NCBI RefSeq assembly: GCF_020404845.1
Contig: NZ_JAIOJZ010000011.1
Span: 62,001 to 126,000 of the forward strand
Length of the DNA stretch: 64,000 bases
Direction: 5' to 3'
DNA from: Streptomyces hyderabadensis
Lineage (GTDB): Bacteria > Actinomycetota > Actinomycetes > Streptomycetales > Streptomycetaceae
Below the pieces are notes generated by a model. The model was not told the DNA's origin. It did no database searches and was given only the letters and a program-made list of their open reading frames with translations. This document shows positions 1 to 7,864 of the stretch, piece by piece; within the stretch, counting starts at the first letter, position 1; each line of letters begins with the position of its first letter. Both the position numbers and the translations under genes were made by a program.

Positions 1-800
1 GCACCGTCGCCCAGTACCTCGCGAGTGCGCCCGCGGAGCAGATCATGTTCGCCAGCGCCCAGCAGTTGGGCACCGCCAGCGGCACCAGCAACGCCACCGT
101 CGTCCGCGCCCTGCAGCACCTGGGCTACGCCGGGCTCCCGGCCCTCAAGCGGGAGCTTGCCGCGGACTTCACCGCTTCCCAGGCGCCCGACGTCCGCCTC
201 AAGCAGCGCATCTCCCACGTGGGCCAGGACCTGGAGAGCATCTGGGGCGACGTGTTCGACGAGGCGCTAGAACGCATCGAGCAGGCCAGGCGTCTGACCG
301 GTACGAAGTCCTTCCAACGGGCCGTCGAAGCGCTGGCCTCGGCCCGCGAGGTCCTCTGTTACGGTGTCGCCGCCTGCGAAGTCGGGGCCCGCCACCTGGC
401 CCTGTCCCTGGGCCGGCTCGGGCGCCGCTCCCGGTTCAGCGGAGCCACCGGATTCGCCTTCGCCGACGATCTGCTGCCGCTGTCCCAGGGTGACGCGGTG
501 GTCGTCTTCCAGCCCGCCCGCCATCTGCACGAACTGACCGTGCTGGTGGAACGGGCGCGGGCGGTGGGGGCCGCCGTCGTCCTGATCACCGACGAACTCG
601 GGGAAACGCTCGGCGACCGCGTCGACGCCGTGCTCACCGCGCCGCACACCCCCACCGGCAACACCAACGAGTCCCTGACCGGCCTCCTGGTCGCCGATGC
701 CCTGCTGCTGGCCATGACCACCCTGGACGAGACCCGGGCCGTCGAGCACTCGCACCAACTGACGGCACTGCGGGAGCGGTTGGTACCACCCCATCGGTGA
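1..800 (+). CDS. MurR/RpiR family transcriptional regulator, 5' partial
   Basis: The reading frame is open from base 3 to the TGA at 798-800, so the true start lies before the window. The visible N-terminus (TVAQYLASAP, then a helix-turn-helix with SNATVVRALQHLGYAG) is the RpiR-type DNA-binding domain. From about residue 105 to the end there is a SIS (sugar isomerase) fold, which in this family senses phosphosugars or cell-wall amino sugars; a Rossmann-like stretch (GDAVVVFQPARHL, VVLITDELGETL) is visible. The family usually controls carbohydrate catabolism. The target is not visible because the upstream neighbour is outside the window. A strong hairpin follows the stop. Family assignment is firm; ligand and regulon are unknown. 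Confidence 0.88.
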   Translation, partial: TVAQYLASAPAEQIMFASAQQLGTASGTSNATVVRALQHLGYAGLPALKRELAADFTASQAPDVRLKQRISHVGQDLESIWGDVFDEALERIEQARRLTGTKSFQRAVEALASAREVLCYGVAACEVGARHLALSLGRLGRRSRFSGATGFAFADDLLPLSQGDAVVVFQPARHLHELTVLVERARAVGAAVVLITDELGETLGDRVDAVLTAPHTPTGNTNESLTGLLVADALLLAMTTLDETRAVEHSHQLTALRERLVPPHR

Positions 801-807
801 CACGGAG

Positions 808-840
808 GAGCCGACGGCCACCGCGGGCGGCCGTCGGCTC
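808..840. terminator. Bidirectional hairpin terminator between convergent genes
   Basis: A perfect 12-bp stem (GAGCCGACGGCC pairing with GGCCGTCGGCTC) with a 9-nt loop lies 8 nt after the rpiR-type stop codon. It also lies downstream of the convergent lysyl-oxidase gene. There is no T-tract, as is common for Streptomyces terminators. Confidence 0.8.
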
Positions 841-874
841 TTCGAAGCGGGGCGCTGACGCCCCCGGGGTCAGG

Positions 875-2635
875 TCAGTTCGCGTTCACCAGGTCGTGCG
901 CCGGGACGGTCACGGTCCGTGCGTCCGGCTTGCCGCCGAGCACGATCTTCCGCAGCGCGCTGTTGTTGTCGAGGTTGGTCTCCTTGAGTCGCTTCTCCGG
1001 GTTGGCCAGCACCTGGATGTAGTACGTGCCGTTGGGTACGTCCGTGATGTCGAACGACTGGCCCGGCAGGTCCTGGGAGTAGGTGTCGCCGGAGCCGACG
1101 TCGAGAACCTCGCGGACGGAGATGGAGTTCTCCTCCCCGCAGGCGGTGGCCAGGTCGGTGTTGTACGGGTGCCAGTTGGCGTTCTTCACCGTGTAGTCGA
1201 TCGCGTCGGTGTTGGCCAGGCAGAAGGCCTCCTTGCCGCTGCGCACGGCCTCCTTCTTGTCCGCCTTCAGCAGCCGGTAGCTGGCGAAGTCGGTGAAGTG
1301 CCAGTGCACGTGCCCCGGACGCGGGTCCCACTCCATGGTGCCGGTCGGGGTGTAGCCGACCTGCTTGCCCTTGGCGTCGTAGAAGTACTGGTAGGCGTCC
1401 ATCTTGGCCTTGCCGGGCGTCCGGAAGCCGTCCACCACCAGTTGCGCCGGACCGGCGTTCCACACGTTGGCGCTGAAGGCGAGGTAGTCCTTGCCGGGGA
1501 TGTCCTTCTCCCCGTCGGTGACGACGATGCCGTAGGCCGGCAGTGAGCGCAGGTCGGGCTTGGGGACGTCCGGTACGGCGGGCTTGCCGGCCGGCCGCTT
1601 CGCCAGCGGCTGGAGCGCCGGGGCCTTGCGCGAGCCGTCGGTCTGACCGCCCTTGTCGCCGACCGGCATCGAACGCGCGGCCTGCTTCTTCTTCAGCGCC
1701 CACGGCAGGGCGGGCGGCGCCGCCTTGAGCGGTCCGTGGCCCACGTTGTACGAGGGGCCCGCACCGCTCGTGACCGGTGCCGCCGCCTGGGCGGGGGTCG
1801 GGGCGTGCCCCGGTCCGTGGCCCTCGTGCGCGGCCGGAGCCTGGTGGGCGGCTTCGTGACCGGCGTGCTCGCCCGCCGTCGCGGACCGGGATGCGGCCGA
1901 TCCGACGGCACCCTGGTCGTCCTCGTAACTCCGCTCCACCACGGTCACCTTGACGCTGGCGGGCTTGTTCGCGATGCCGAACAGGTCGCGGTACTTCTTG
2001 GCGACCGTGACCTTCGCGGTGTAGGTCCCGGGCGCCAGGGCGGCCGGGTCGGTGTAGGAACCCGCGTAGGTGTTGGCCGCCCAGCCCTTCTCCACGCCCC
2101 AGACCGAGCCGAGCGTGAACGGGTTGGTGGGGCAGCTCTCCGGATACTTGGACGTCGCGGGCGCGTCGGGACGTACCCGGCCGCTGGCGTTGTTCGGGCA
2201 GAAGTCCTCGGTCCGGCTGAGGACCTTCTTGCCCGCCTTGTCGGTGACCGTGATCTCCGCGAAGCCGGGCAGCCCGGAGAAGTCCTTCACCGTGCCTTTG
2301 GGCAACGTCTTGGCCTTGGCCTTGCCGCCCTCGTACACGGTCTGGGTGATGGTCACCGGGTCCTTGTAGGACTTGCGGGTCACCTTCAGCTCCAGCGGAC
2401 TGCCCTCGGCGGTGAGGTAGGTGCCGAGGTCGAGATAGACGCCCGGGTCCTCCTTCCAGGAGGTGAGCGTGAGTGAGTTGGTCGCGGCGATGAGGCTCAG
2501 TTTCGGCCCCGTCGCGGCCGCCTTCGCCGGCTCCGTGGTCGCGGCCACGAGCCCGGCGGTCACGGCCATGGCGGCGACGGCCGTGGTGCCTGCGAGCAGT
2601 GGACGCCGCAGCCGGGTGGTGCGCGTTCTGGTCAT
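875..2635 (-). CDS. Secreted lysyl oxidase family protein
   Basis: A 586-aa protein with a signal peptide (basic MTRTRTTRLRRP, hydrophobic stretch, AKA site near residue 40). The C-terminal third carries the copper-binding signature of the lysyl oxidase family (WDPRPGHVHWHFTDFASYRL, an HxHxH core around residues 445-452), followed by conserved cysteines and the YxIQVLANPEKRLKETNLDNN stretch. This family oxidatively deaminates peptidyl lysine with a copper/LTQ centre. Residues 50-240 look like beta-rich extracellular domains. Between them and the catalytic domain is a His-rich, low-complexity linker (about residues 250-280: EHAGHEAAHQ, HEGHGPGHA) that could bind copper; that is inference. The ATG is preceded by a GAGGG-type ribosome site. 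It is monocistronic and converges on the RpiR gene. Confidence 0.82.
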   Translation of the reverse strand: MTRTRTTRLRRPLLAGTTAVAAMAVTAGLVAATTEPAKAAATGPKLSLIAATNSLTLTSWKEDPGVYLDLGTYLTAEGSPLELKVTRKSYKDPVTITQTVYEGGKAKAKTLPKGTVKDFSGLPGFAEITVTDKAGKKVLSRTEDFCPNNASGRVRPDAPATSKYPESCPTNPFTLGSVWGVEKGWAANTYAGSYTDPAALAPGTYTAKVTVAKKYRDLFGIANKPASVKVTVVERSYEDDQGAVGSAASRSATAGEHAGHEAAHQAPAAHEGHGPGHAPTPAQAAAPVTSGAGPSYNVGHGPLKAAPPALPWALKKKQAARSMPVGDKGGQTDGSRKAPALQPLAKRPAGKPAVPDVPKPDLRSLPAYGIVVTDGEKDIPGKDYLAFSANVWNAGPAQLVVDGFRTPGKAKMDAYQYFYDAKGKQVGYTPTGTMEWDPRPGHVHWHFTDFASYRLLKADKKEAVRSGKEAFCLANTDAIDYTVKNANWHPYNTDLATACGEENSISVREVLDVGSGDTYSQDLPGQSFDITDVPNGTYYIQVLANPEKRLKETNLDNNSALRKIVLGGKPDARTVTVPAHDLVNAN

Positions 2636-2944
2636 CGATCCCTCGTCCTTCAGGTGCTGGGGGGTGCTGTGGGAAGGAAGCAGGCGGGCACTTGCTGTGC
2701 CCGCGCTGTGAGAGGGAGCGGTGGGATGCCCGGTTGTCCAGGAGGCGGGAACGGGGAGGAGGTTGGCCGGATCGCCGTGTCGTGGACGAAATCAGGCTGA
2801 AGTCACGGATACGGGCCGCCTGGTGGCGGGTGGTGCGGTATACGGGCGCAGACAGCCGGGCAACCGGGCAGCAAACAGCCGGGCAGAGTCGGCATCCGCC
2901 CGGTGCCGGGCTGTCACGGCCGCGGCCTGACCGGGAGCGGGCAA
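2636..2944. other. Intergenic region upstream of the lysyl oxidase gene
   Basis: This 309-bp stretch must contain the promoter of the minus-strand lysyl oxidase gene. No clear -35/-10 pair could be assigned. The only structure seen is a short direct repeat ACAGCCGGGCA at 2852-2862 and 2875-2885 (period 23 bp) in an imperfect run of CCGGGCA units. No convincing gene is present. Confidence 0.4.
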
Positions 2945-3454
2945 CTAGCGGCTGAGCGGCAGTTCGGCGAGGCTGTGCCACCCCGTGCGGGCCAGGGCGA
3001 CCACGTGCAGGGCGGTGACCTCCGTGGTGATCGGCAGGGCGGCCGCGGTACGGCGGGCGATCTCGGCTGCGGCCCGCAGGTCGGCGTCCAGGGCCACGGT
3101 GAGGTGCACCGGCGGGCGCAGACCGAACCGGCCGCCGTAAGGGACCTGCCCCGGGAAGGCCGTGCGTACGGCGTCGGCCGCCTGGCCCAGTTCGGGTACC
3201 GGGACACCGACGAACCCGCCGGTTCGCTCGACCGCGGCCAACCCGACGGGTACCGGGCCGGCCGGCAGGGCGCCCCGCAGCCGGTCCATGTCCGACCCGT
3301 CCACCTCGTCGGCGGGCAGCCAGGGATAGAGCAGCGCGGCATGTGCGGGCACACCCGGTCGCACCGCCAGTGCGTCCACCTCGGCGGCCGACCGCAACAG
3401 CGGCTCGGCGTCCGGCAACAGCGCCAGCACGGCCGTCGTACCCGTCCGTGCCAT
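2945..3454 (-). CDS. 2'-5' RNA ligase / 2H phosphoesterase-like protein
   Basis: A 169-aa protein. Two histidine motifs spaced as in the 2H phosphoesterase superfamily are visible: HAALLYPWLP near residue 38 and HLTVAL near residue 117. The second half repeats the alpha/beta fold. The first motif lacks the exact HxT/S form (HAA), so catalytic activity is uncertain. The ATG at 3454 was chosen because GGGAAGGGG lies just upstream; the open frame extends further but into Arg/Pro-rich sequence without homology. It follows the LysR gene on the same strand after about 110 bp and may be its own unit. Members process 2'-5' or cyclic phosphodiester bonds in RNA or nucleotides; the substrate here is unknown. 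Confidence 0.7.
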   Translation of the reverse strand: MARTGTTAVLALLPDAEPLLRSAAEVDALAVRPGVPAHAALLYPWLPADEVDGSDMDRLRGALPAGPVPVGLAAVERTGGFVGVPVPELGQAADAVRTAFPGQVPYGGRFGLRPPVHLTVALDADLRAAAEIARRTAAALPITTEVTALHVVALARTGWHSLAELPLSR

Positions 3455-3563
3455 CTCCTGCCCCTTCCCTGCCTCGCCGCTTCCCCGTCGAGCCGACCCT
3501 ACGCGTCCGGACGGTCCCCGCGGCGACGGGCGGGCGCGCAGTCGCGTGCGTCGAGGCGGCCGT

Positions 3564-4430
3564 TCACGCCCCAGCCGATCGTGCGCTCGCCTCCGCGACG
3601 GCGGCGACGAAGGAGGCGACCAGGGGGCGGCGGTCGTCCTGCGACCAGGCCAGGACCAGTTCGCTGGCGGGAGCATCGGGCACTGGCCGGTAGACGAGGT
3701 CGGGCTGCATCGGCTGGGCGAGTGAGCGGGGCAGGAGTGCGACGGTGCGGCCCAGTCTGATCATGTGCAGGACTTCGGCCGCGTCGGTGACCTCGGGCCC
3801 CTGTCCGGCCTCGGGTGCTCCGGTCCAGCGCACACCTTTCCAGCGGGGCAGCGTTTCCTGGGCGAGATCGGCGAGGGTGACCTCCGAGCGGGAGGCGAGC
3901 CGGTGGTCCGGCGGCAGGATCGCGACCCGTCCCTCGACCATCAGGGTTTCGTGGTCCAGGCCGGTCATGTCGTCGAACGGCGCGTAGAGCAGGGCGACGT
4001 CGGCGCGGCCGTCGCGTACGTGGTCGGCGCGGTCGGTGGCACCCCCGAACAGGATGTCCACCTGGCGGGCGTCGGGACGGTCGGCGTATGCGGCCAGGAT
4101 GCCGGACAGGAGGTTCGCGTCACCGCCGGGTTTGATCACCAGGCGCAGGCGGGCCTGGTGATCACCGGCCCGGCGCGTCTTCTCGGCAGCCGCGCCGACG
4201 GCGTTGAGTGCGTGCCGGCCGTGGTGCAGGAGCGCGTCACCGGCGGGAGTGAGGGCGACGTGTCTGCTCGAGCGCTCCAGCAGCCGCACTCCGAGCCGGG
4301 ATTCCAGGCGCCGGATCGCCTTGGACAGGGCCGGCTGCGCGATCGCCAGACGGGCCGCGGCGTGCCCGAAGTGCAACTCCTCCGCCACGGCGACGAAGTA
4401 CTCCAGCTCGCGGGTCTCCAGCTCGGCCAT
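3564..4430 (-). CDS. LysR family transcriptional regulator
   Basis: A 288-aa protein with the N-terminal LysR winged helix-turn-helix (LEYFVAVAEELHFGHAAARL, QPALSKAIRRLESRLG) at residues 9-65 and a periplasmic-binding-protein-like effector domain after about residue 90 (LRLVIKPGG, DVALLYAPFDD). It is divergent from the small gene at 4525, with an inverted repeat in the shared upstream region. It most likely controls itself and that gene, which is the usual LysR arrangement. No effector can be named. The start ATG has no obvious ribosome-binding site, so a leaderless transcript is possible. Confidence 0.9.
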   Translation of the reverse strand: MAELETRELEYFVAVAEELHFGHAAARLAIAQPALSKAIRRLESRLGVRLLERSSRHVALTPAGDALLHHGRHALNAVGAAAEKTRRAGDHQARLRLVIKPGGDANLLSGILAAYADRPDARQVDILFGGATDRADHVRDGRADVALLYAPFDDMTGLDHETLMVEGRVAILPPDHRLASRSEVTLADLAQETLPRWKGVRWTGAPEAGQGPEVTDAAEVLHMIRLGRTVALLPRSLAQPMQPDLVYRPVPDAPASELVLAWSQDDRRPLVASFVAAVAEASARSAGA

Positions 4431-4454
4431 GACGTAAGGCTACCGCCTGATCCA

Positions 4455-4472
4455 TTCCCATGAGGCATGGAA
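4455..4472. promoter_or_regulatory. Candidate LysR-type operator
   Basis: An 18-bp near-perfect inverted repeat, TTCC(C)ATG-AGG-CATGGAA, lies in the 94-bp gap between the divergent LysR gene and the gene at 4525. Position and symmetry fit a LysR recognition site. The assignment is inferred from location only. Confidence 0.45.
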
Positions 4473-4524
4473 CGAGATCGGATGGATCTTGGACGGGCGG
4501 GAAAAATGCCTGTTCGCTGGAGGC

Positions 4525-4842
4525 ATGATTCACCACACCATGATCGTCGCGTTCGACAATCCGATTCCCGCGAATGAGCTGGACCAGTACCTCAAGGAGT
4601 TCGAGGAGCTCGTGATGGGTTCCGGTCTGGTCGAGTCGGTCGCGACCCGGCACCACATCCGCGTCCCGGGTGACGACCACGCCCCGGTGGCCGTCGCCAG
4701 CGCCGTCGTGCAACTGCACCTGACCGACCTGGACGCCCTGAACGCGACCTTCACCATGCCCGGGGCCGTCGACCTCATCAGGCGCTGGCAGGCCCGCCAC
4801 CCGTACCGGGCCGTCTGGGCCAACCACGAGCCGCTGACCTGA
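4525..4842 (+). CDS. Small conserved-looking protein, possibly Dabb/ferredoxin-like fold
   Basis: A 105-aa protein beginning MIHHTMIVAF. It is not recognised with confidence. The pattern of an N-terminal strand, a helix (NELDQYLKEFEELV), strands with a conserved-looking His pair (TRHHIRV), a helix and a last strand is compatible with a dimeric ferredoxin-like alpha/beta-barrel protein such as stress-responsive A/B barrel or monooxygenase-like families. GGAGG ends only 1 nt before this ATG; the next in-frame ATG (4540) is 16 nt from it, so the start is uncertain. It is divergent from, and probably controlled by, the LysR regulator at 3564-4430. Confidence 0.6.
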   Translation: MIHHTMIVAFDNPIPANELDQYLKEFEELVMGSGLVESVATRHHIRVPGDDHAPVAVASAVVQLHLTDLDALNATFTMPGAVDLIRRWQARHPYRAVWANHEPLT

Positions 4843-4888
4843 TCCGCACTCCCGGCCGGGCGCGGCGGGACATGGGCCGAGGCCCGGG

Positions 4889-5350
4889 CTAGGAGGCATC
4901 CTCGTCGCGCTCGCGCAGGGAACTGATCATGCTCTGCAGACTGCGGAAGGCGTGTGCCTGCTCCGCCTCGGTCATGCCGGCCAGCATCCTGACCTCGACG
5001 GACCTGACGGCTACGGTCGCCTTCTCCAGGCTGCGTCGGCCGCTCGGCGTGAGCCGCGCGGGAAGGACCTTTCCGACGGCCGCTTCCGCGGGCCGGGTCA
5101 CGTAGCCCTCACGCTCCAGGGTCTGGAGCAACGTGTTCATCGTCTGGCGGGTCACGAACGCGCCGCGCGCCAGCTCGGAGTTCGACAGGCCCGGCCGTTG
5201 GGCCAGCAGCTCCAGACAGGAGTAGTGCGTCACGCTCATGCCCAGCGGCCGCAGCACCTCCTCCATGGCCGTGCGCAGGGCGCTCGAAGCCTCTTTCAGC
5301 AGGTAGCCCAGTGATTTGTCGAGGTCGATGCCGGCACCCTTTTGACTCAT
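4889..5350 (-). CDS. MarR family transcriptional regulator
   Basis: A 153-aa MarR-type winged-helix protein: an N-terminal dimerisation helix, HTH region (LSNSELARGAFVTRQTMNTLLQTLEREGYVTRP, residues 55-87) and wing, then C-terminal helices. It is transcribed away from the VOC gene at 5411. Two perfect TGTCAG-N4-CTGACA palindromes lie between them, the first touching its own start codon. This implies autorepression and control of the VOC gene. Because the ATG sits right at the operator, the mRNA is probably leaderless. Ligand unknown, perhaps the same small molecule as the neighbouring glyoxalase-fold protein handles. Confidence 0.92.
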   Translation of the reverse strand: MSQKGAGIDLDKSLGYLLKEASSALRTAMEEVLRPLGMSVTHYSCLELLAQRPGLSNSELARGAFVTRQTMNTLLQTLEREGYVTRPAEAAVGKVLPARLTPSGRRSLEKATVAVRSVEVRMLAGMTEAEQAHAFRSLQSMISSLRERDEDAS

Positions 5351-5366
5351 GTCAGTATTCTGACAT
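5349..5366. promoter_or_regulatory. MarR operator 1 (with promoter elements)
   Basis: ATGTCAGTATTCTGACAT is a perfect palindrome with a 4-nt centre. It overlaps the marR-type start codon (5350). On the plus strand it fills the spacer between a TTGACT (5342-5347) and a TACGCT (5366-5371), an 18-nt spacing that suits a promoter for the VOC gene. Confidence 0.8.
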
Positions 5367-5374
5367 ACGCTTCG

Positions 5375-5390
5375 TGTCAGAAAACTGACA
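5375..5390. promoter_or_regulatory. MarR operator 2
   Basis: TGTCAGAAAACTGACA is a perfect palindrome with the same arms as operator 1, centred 25 bp from it. It is 20 bp before the VOC start codon and would cover the transcription start. Confidence 0.8.
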
Positions 5391-5410
5391 TGAAGAGAAG
5401 GAGCATCACC

Positions 5411-5779
5411 ATGCCCGCCACCGGTCCCGACTTCCTCTCGCTCCAGGCACGCGATCTGGACGCTTCACAGGCGTTCTACGAGCACTACCTCGGTCTCGTC
5501 CGCTCGCCGGCCGGGCCGCCGCACGCCGTGGTCTTCGAGACGAAGCCGATCGCGTTCGCCCTCCGCGAGGTCGTGCCCGGCACCGACCTCGCATCCGTCT
5601 CCCAGCCCGGCATCGGTGCCGCGATCTGGCTCCACGCCACCGACGTCCAGGCCATCCACGACGCTCTCGCCGCCGACGGTCACACCATCGTCTCCGCGCC
5701 GATCGACGGCCCGTTCGGCCGGACGTTCACCTTCGCCGACCCCGACGGCTACCACGTCACTCTCCACGACCGCACCTGA
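5411..5779 (+). CDS. VOC (glyoxalase/bleomycin-resistance fold) protein
   Basis: A 122-aa protein with the two beta-alpha-beta-beta-beta modules of the vicinal oxygen chelate superfamily: LSLQARDLDASQAFYEHYLGL at the start and TFTFADPDGYHVTLHD at the end. Members are metal-dependent dioxygenases, isomerases or drug-binding resistance proteins; the substrate is not readable. The ATG at 5411 is preceded by GAAGGAG at good spacing, preferred over upstream in-frame starts that run through the operators. It is divergently paired with the MarR regulator and almost certainly under its control. Confidence 0.85.
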   Translation: MPATGPDFLSLQARDLDASQAFYEHYLGLVRSPAGPPHAVVFETKPIAFALREVVPGTDLASVSQPGIGAAIWLHATDVQAIHDALAADGHTIVSAPIDGPFGRTFTFADPDGYHVTLHDRT

Positions 5780-5869
5780 CCGGCGGAACGGCACGCCGCC
5801 GCCCCCTCGTACGATGGCGCGGGGCCGTACGACCGCATCACTCGACCGCTCGCCATCGGGAGAGGTGTC

Positions 5870-6112
5870 CCGCCGCTTCCGGGTCTGGTCACGGCCGTTC
5901 AGGCGGTTGACGATGCCCCTCGTATGCACCTGGACTTCGAGACCGACGACGTGGCGGCGGAGACGGCCCGCCTGATCGCCCTGGGCGCCCAGGAGGTCTC
6001 GCAATGGCAGGAGTGCCGTGTCCTGCGGGCCCCCGGCGGACACCTGCTGTGCGTTCTGCCGACGGAGAGCGACCCCGACGTCTTCCGTGAGCAGGCGACG
6101 CGCTGGCCCTGA
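5870..6112 (+). pseudogene. N-terminally truncated VOC-family remnant
   Basis: The same reading frame that ends the preceding VOC gene at 5779 stays open and, from about 5885, reads GLVTAVQAVDDAPRMHLDFE, then ETDDVAAETARLIALGAQEV, RVLRAPGGHLLCVLP and a short tail. This matches the second half of a common actinobacterial glyoxalase-like (VOC) protein of about 120 residues. The first half, including the initial FW/FY-SALG motif, is missing; the segment 5780-5869 shows no homology. A 62-aa product from the ATG at 5924 is possible but would be half a domain. I read it as a decayed gene. Confidence 0.55.
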
Positions 6113-6219
6113 CCGGCACCGGCGCGGGGATCCACTCAGCGATGACCGAAGATGGGCCGAGCAGGAGCGGCGGTATGCGTCGGCTCGGCCACCGTGCCGG
6201 GCCCGGGAAGGGAGATGGC

Positions 6220-6444
6220 ATGGCCAAGGCGGTGCGGGCCTCGCTGGGAGAGCTTCAGATCACGTGCCAGGTCTGCAAGAGCGACCTGTTCCGCGAACGA
6301 GGGGTAAAACTCAACAGCACGGGCGGGGAGTTGTTCAATCTGGCCTGGGCCGACGAGACCGCCACGGGGCTGATCTGCCTGCGGTGCGGCTTCGTGCACC
6401 TCTTCGTCAACCGGCAGCTCGAACTGCACCGCGCCACGGACTGA
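6220..6444 (+). CDS. Small zinc-ribbon protein
   Basis: A 74-aa protein with two CxxC knuckles (CQVCKSD near residue 16 and CLRCGF near residue 54) that would bind one zinc ion, as in small nucleic-acid-binding zinc ribbons. AAGGGAG precedes the chosen ATG. Such proteins are widespread in Streptomyces with unknown roles. It converges on the minus-strand gene at 6449 with only 4 bp between the stops. Confidence 0.7.
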   Translation: MAKAVRASLGELQITCQVCKSDLFRERGVKLNSTGGELFNLAWADETATGLICLRCGFVHLFVNRQLELHRATD

Positions 6445-6448
6445 TCCG

Positions 6449-7156
6449 TCAGCGGGTCGCGGCGGCCGCGTTGCGGATCCAGCTGCGGAACTCGATCGCC
6501 AGGTGCTCGCAGTGGCCCTCGATCATCGAGTCGGGGGCGGCCGACGGATAGATGACGCGTACCACCACGTCGGCACCGGCGTCGGTGTCCCGGGCCTGGT
6601 GCAGGCAGTACGCGAAGGGCGTGCCGTCGTCCAGGCTCAGCAGCGCGTTCATCAGGGTCACCGGGTAGGCCGCGTCCAGGTAGGCGCTGACCGCTGCGGG
6701 CAGTTCACGGGCCACGGAGACCTTGAACCGGGTGAGGTGGCCGCCGATCGTCTCCACCATGCCTCCCGTGTAGGCGGGCGGCTCGACGTAGTGCTCGGGA
6801 TGGGCGTTGACGAGCAGCGACTTGTCCTGGAAGCGGCCGGTACCGGCCTGCGCACCGAACCACTGGGCGAGGCGGGTGCCGCTGAGGCCGCGGACGGTGA
6901 ATTCGGTCCGCGATTCACGGTAGGTGCCGCCGGAGGCCGCGACGAGTTCCTTGTGGTAGCGGTCGCCGTCGTCGATCTGCTCGCCGAGGAGGTCCATCAT
7001 CACCTGGCCGCCGGCCACGTCCTTCAGGTTCCTCAGGGCCCGCCGTGCCGCCTTCAGTTCCCACCGGTCGACTTCGGACTCGTCGAAACTGCGGCCCATG
7101 GTGTGCACCTCGACCGTGACCGGGACGGACTGGTGCGCATCAGTTTTTGAGGTCAT
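6449..7156 (-). CDS. Protein of unknown function, divergent from a TetR regulator
   Basis: A 235-aa soluble protein (no signal peptide or membrane helix). I do not recognise the family. Visible segments are an Arg/Lys-rich helix (ELKAARRALRNLKDV), a central part with YHKELVAASGGTYRES and GLSGTRLAQWFG, and a hydrophobic-patterned C-terminal half ending EHLAIEFRSWIRNAAA. It starts 73 bp from the divergent TetR gene whose operator lies between them, so it is the likely regulated target. The start at 7156 has only a weak ribosome site. Confidence 0.6.
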   Translation of the reverse strand: MTSKTDAHQSVPVTVEVHTMGRSFDESEVDRWELKAARRALRNLKDVAGGQVMMDLLGEQIDDGDRYHKELVAASGGTYRESRTEFTVRGLSGTRLAQWFGAQAGTGRFQDKSLLVNAHPEHYVEPPAYTGGMVETIGGHLTRFKVSVARELPAAVSAYLDAAYPVTLMNALLSLDDGTPFAYCLHQARDTDAGADVVVRVIYPSAAPDSMIEGHCEHLAIEFRSWIRNAAAATR

Positions 7157-7218
7157 TTTTCTACCCGTTCAGGAGAGAGGGGGCACCGCTCGCTTGCCGG
7201 GTGCCTGCCACCGACCAT

Positions 7219-7238
7219 AAGATGCATCCATGCATCTT
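7219..7238. promoter_or_regulatory. TetR operator overlapping the tetR start codon
   Basis: AAGATGCATCCATGCATCTT is a perfect 9-bp-arm palindrome with a CC centre. The tetR-type ATG (7230-7232) lies inside its right arm. This is strong evidence for autoregulation and for a leaderless or very short-leader transcript. Confidence 0.78.
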
Positions 7239-7823
7239 GCAAGGTCGGATTCCACCCCCCGCCGCCGACGCGGCGCGGAACTGCGGGCCGCGCTCCTCGA
7301 CGCCGCGTGGGACGAGCTGATGGCTCACGGATACGCGGGGCTCACCTTCGCCGCAGTCGCCGAACGCGCCGGTACCAGCCGGCCGGTCGTCAACCGCCAC
7401 TGGGCGGCCAAGGACCTCCTCGTCCGCGACGCCATCCGCCGCGCGAGCGCGGACTTCGCACTCACCGACCCGGACACCGGGTCCCTGCGCGACGACACGA
7501 TCGCCCTCCTCGAACAGCTCAACGGGGCGTTCACCGCGTTCGCGGCAGCCATGACGGCGCAGCTGGCCGCCTACTTCGAGGAAACGGGAACGACACCGGC
7601 CGAACTGCGCGCCTCACTGGTCGAGGCGCGATGGGCGCTGATCGAGTCCGTCGCCCACCGCGCCGCCGCACGCGGGGAGATCGACGGCACGAAGCTCACC
7701 CCGCGCATCACCCGCCTCCCCTTCGACCTGCTCCGGCACCAGGTCCTCATGGAACTGGAGCCGGTGCCGTCCGAGGACATCAGGGAGATCGTCGACACGA
7801 TCTACCTGCCCCTGATCACCTGA
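7230..7823 (+). CDS. TetR/AcrR family transcriptional regulator
   Basis: A 197-aa protein with the TetR N-terminal HTH (LRAALLDAAWDELMAHGYAGLTFAAVAERAGTSRPVVNRHW, residues 17-58) and an all-helical ligand-binding domain. Its start codon is embedded in a 20-bp palindrome, its probable operator. It is divergent from the unknown protein at 6449-7156 and converges on the salicylate synthase gene, separated by 41 bp. It is not obviously a regulator of the metallophore operon because the operator is at the far end from that operon's promoter. Confidence 0.9.
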   Translation: MHLARSDSTPRRRRGAELRAALLDAAWDELMAHGYAGLTFAAVAERAGTSRPVVNRHWAAKDLLVRDAIRRASADFALTDPDTGSLRDDTIALLEQLNGAFTAFAAAMTAQLAAYFEETGTTPAELRASLVEARWALIESVAHRAAARGEIDGTKLTPRITRLPFDLLRHQVLMELEPVPSEDIREIVDTIYLPLIT

Positions 7824-7864
7824 GCCGGGGCCGGAGCCGGGCCGCGCCCGCCCGTCGCCCGCCT

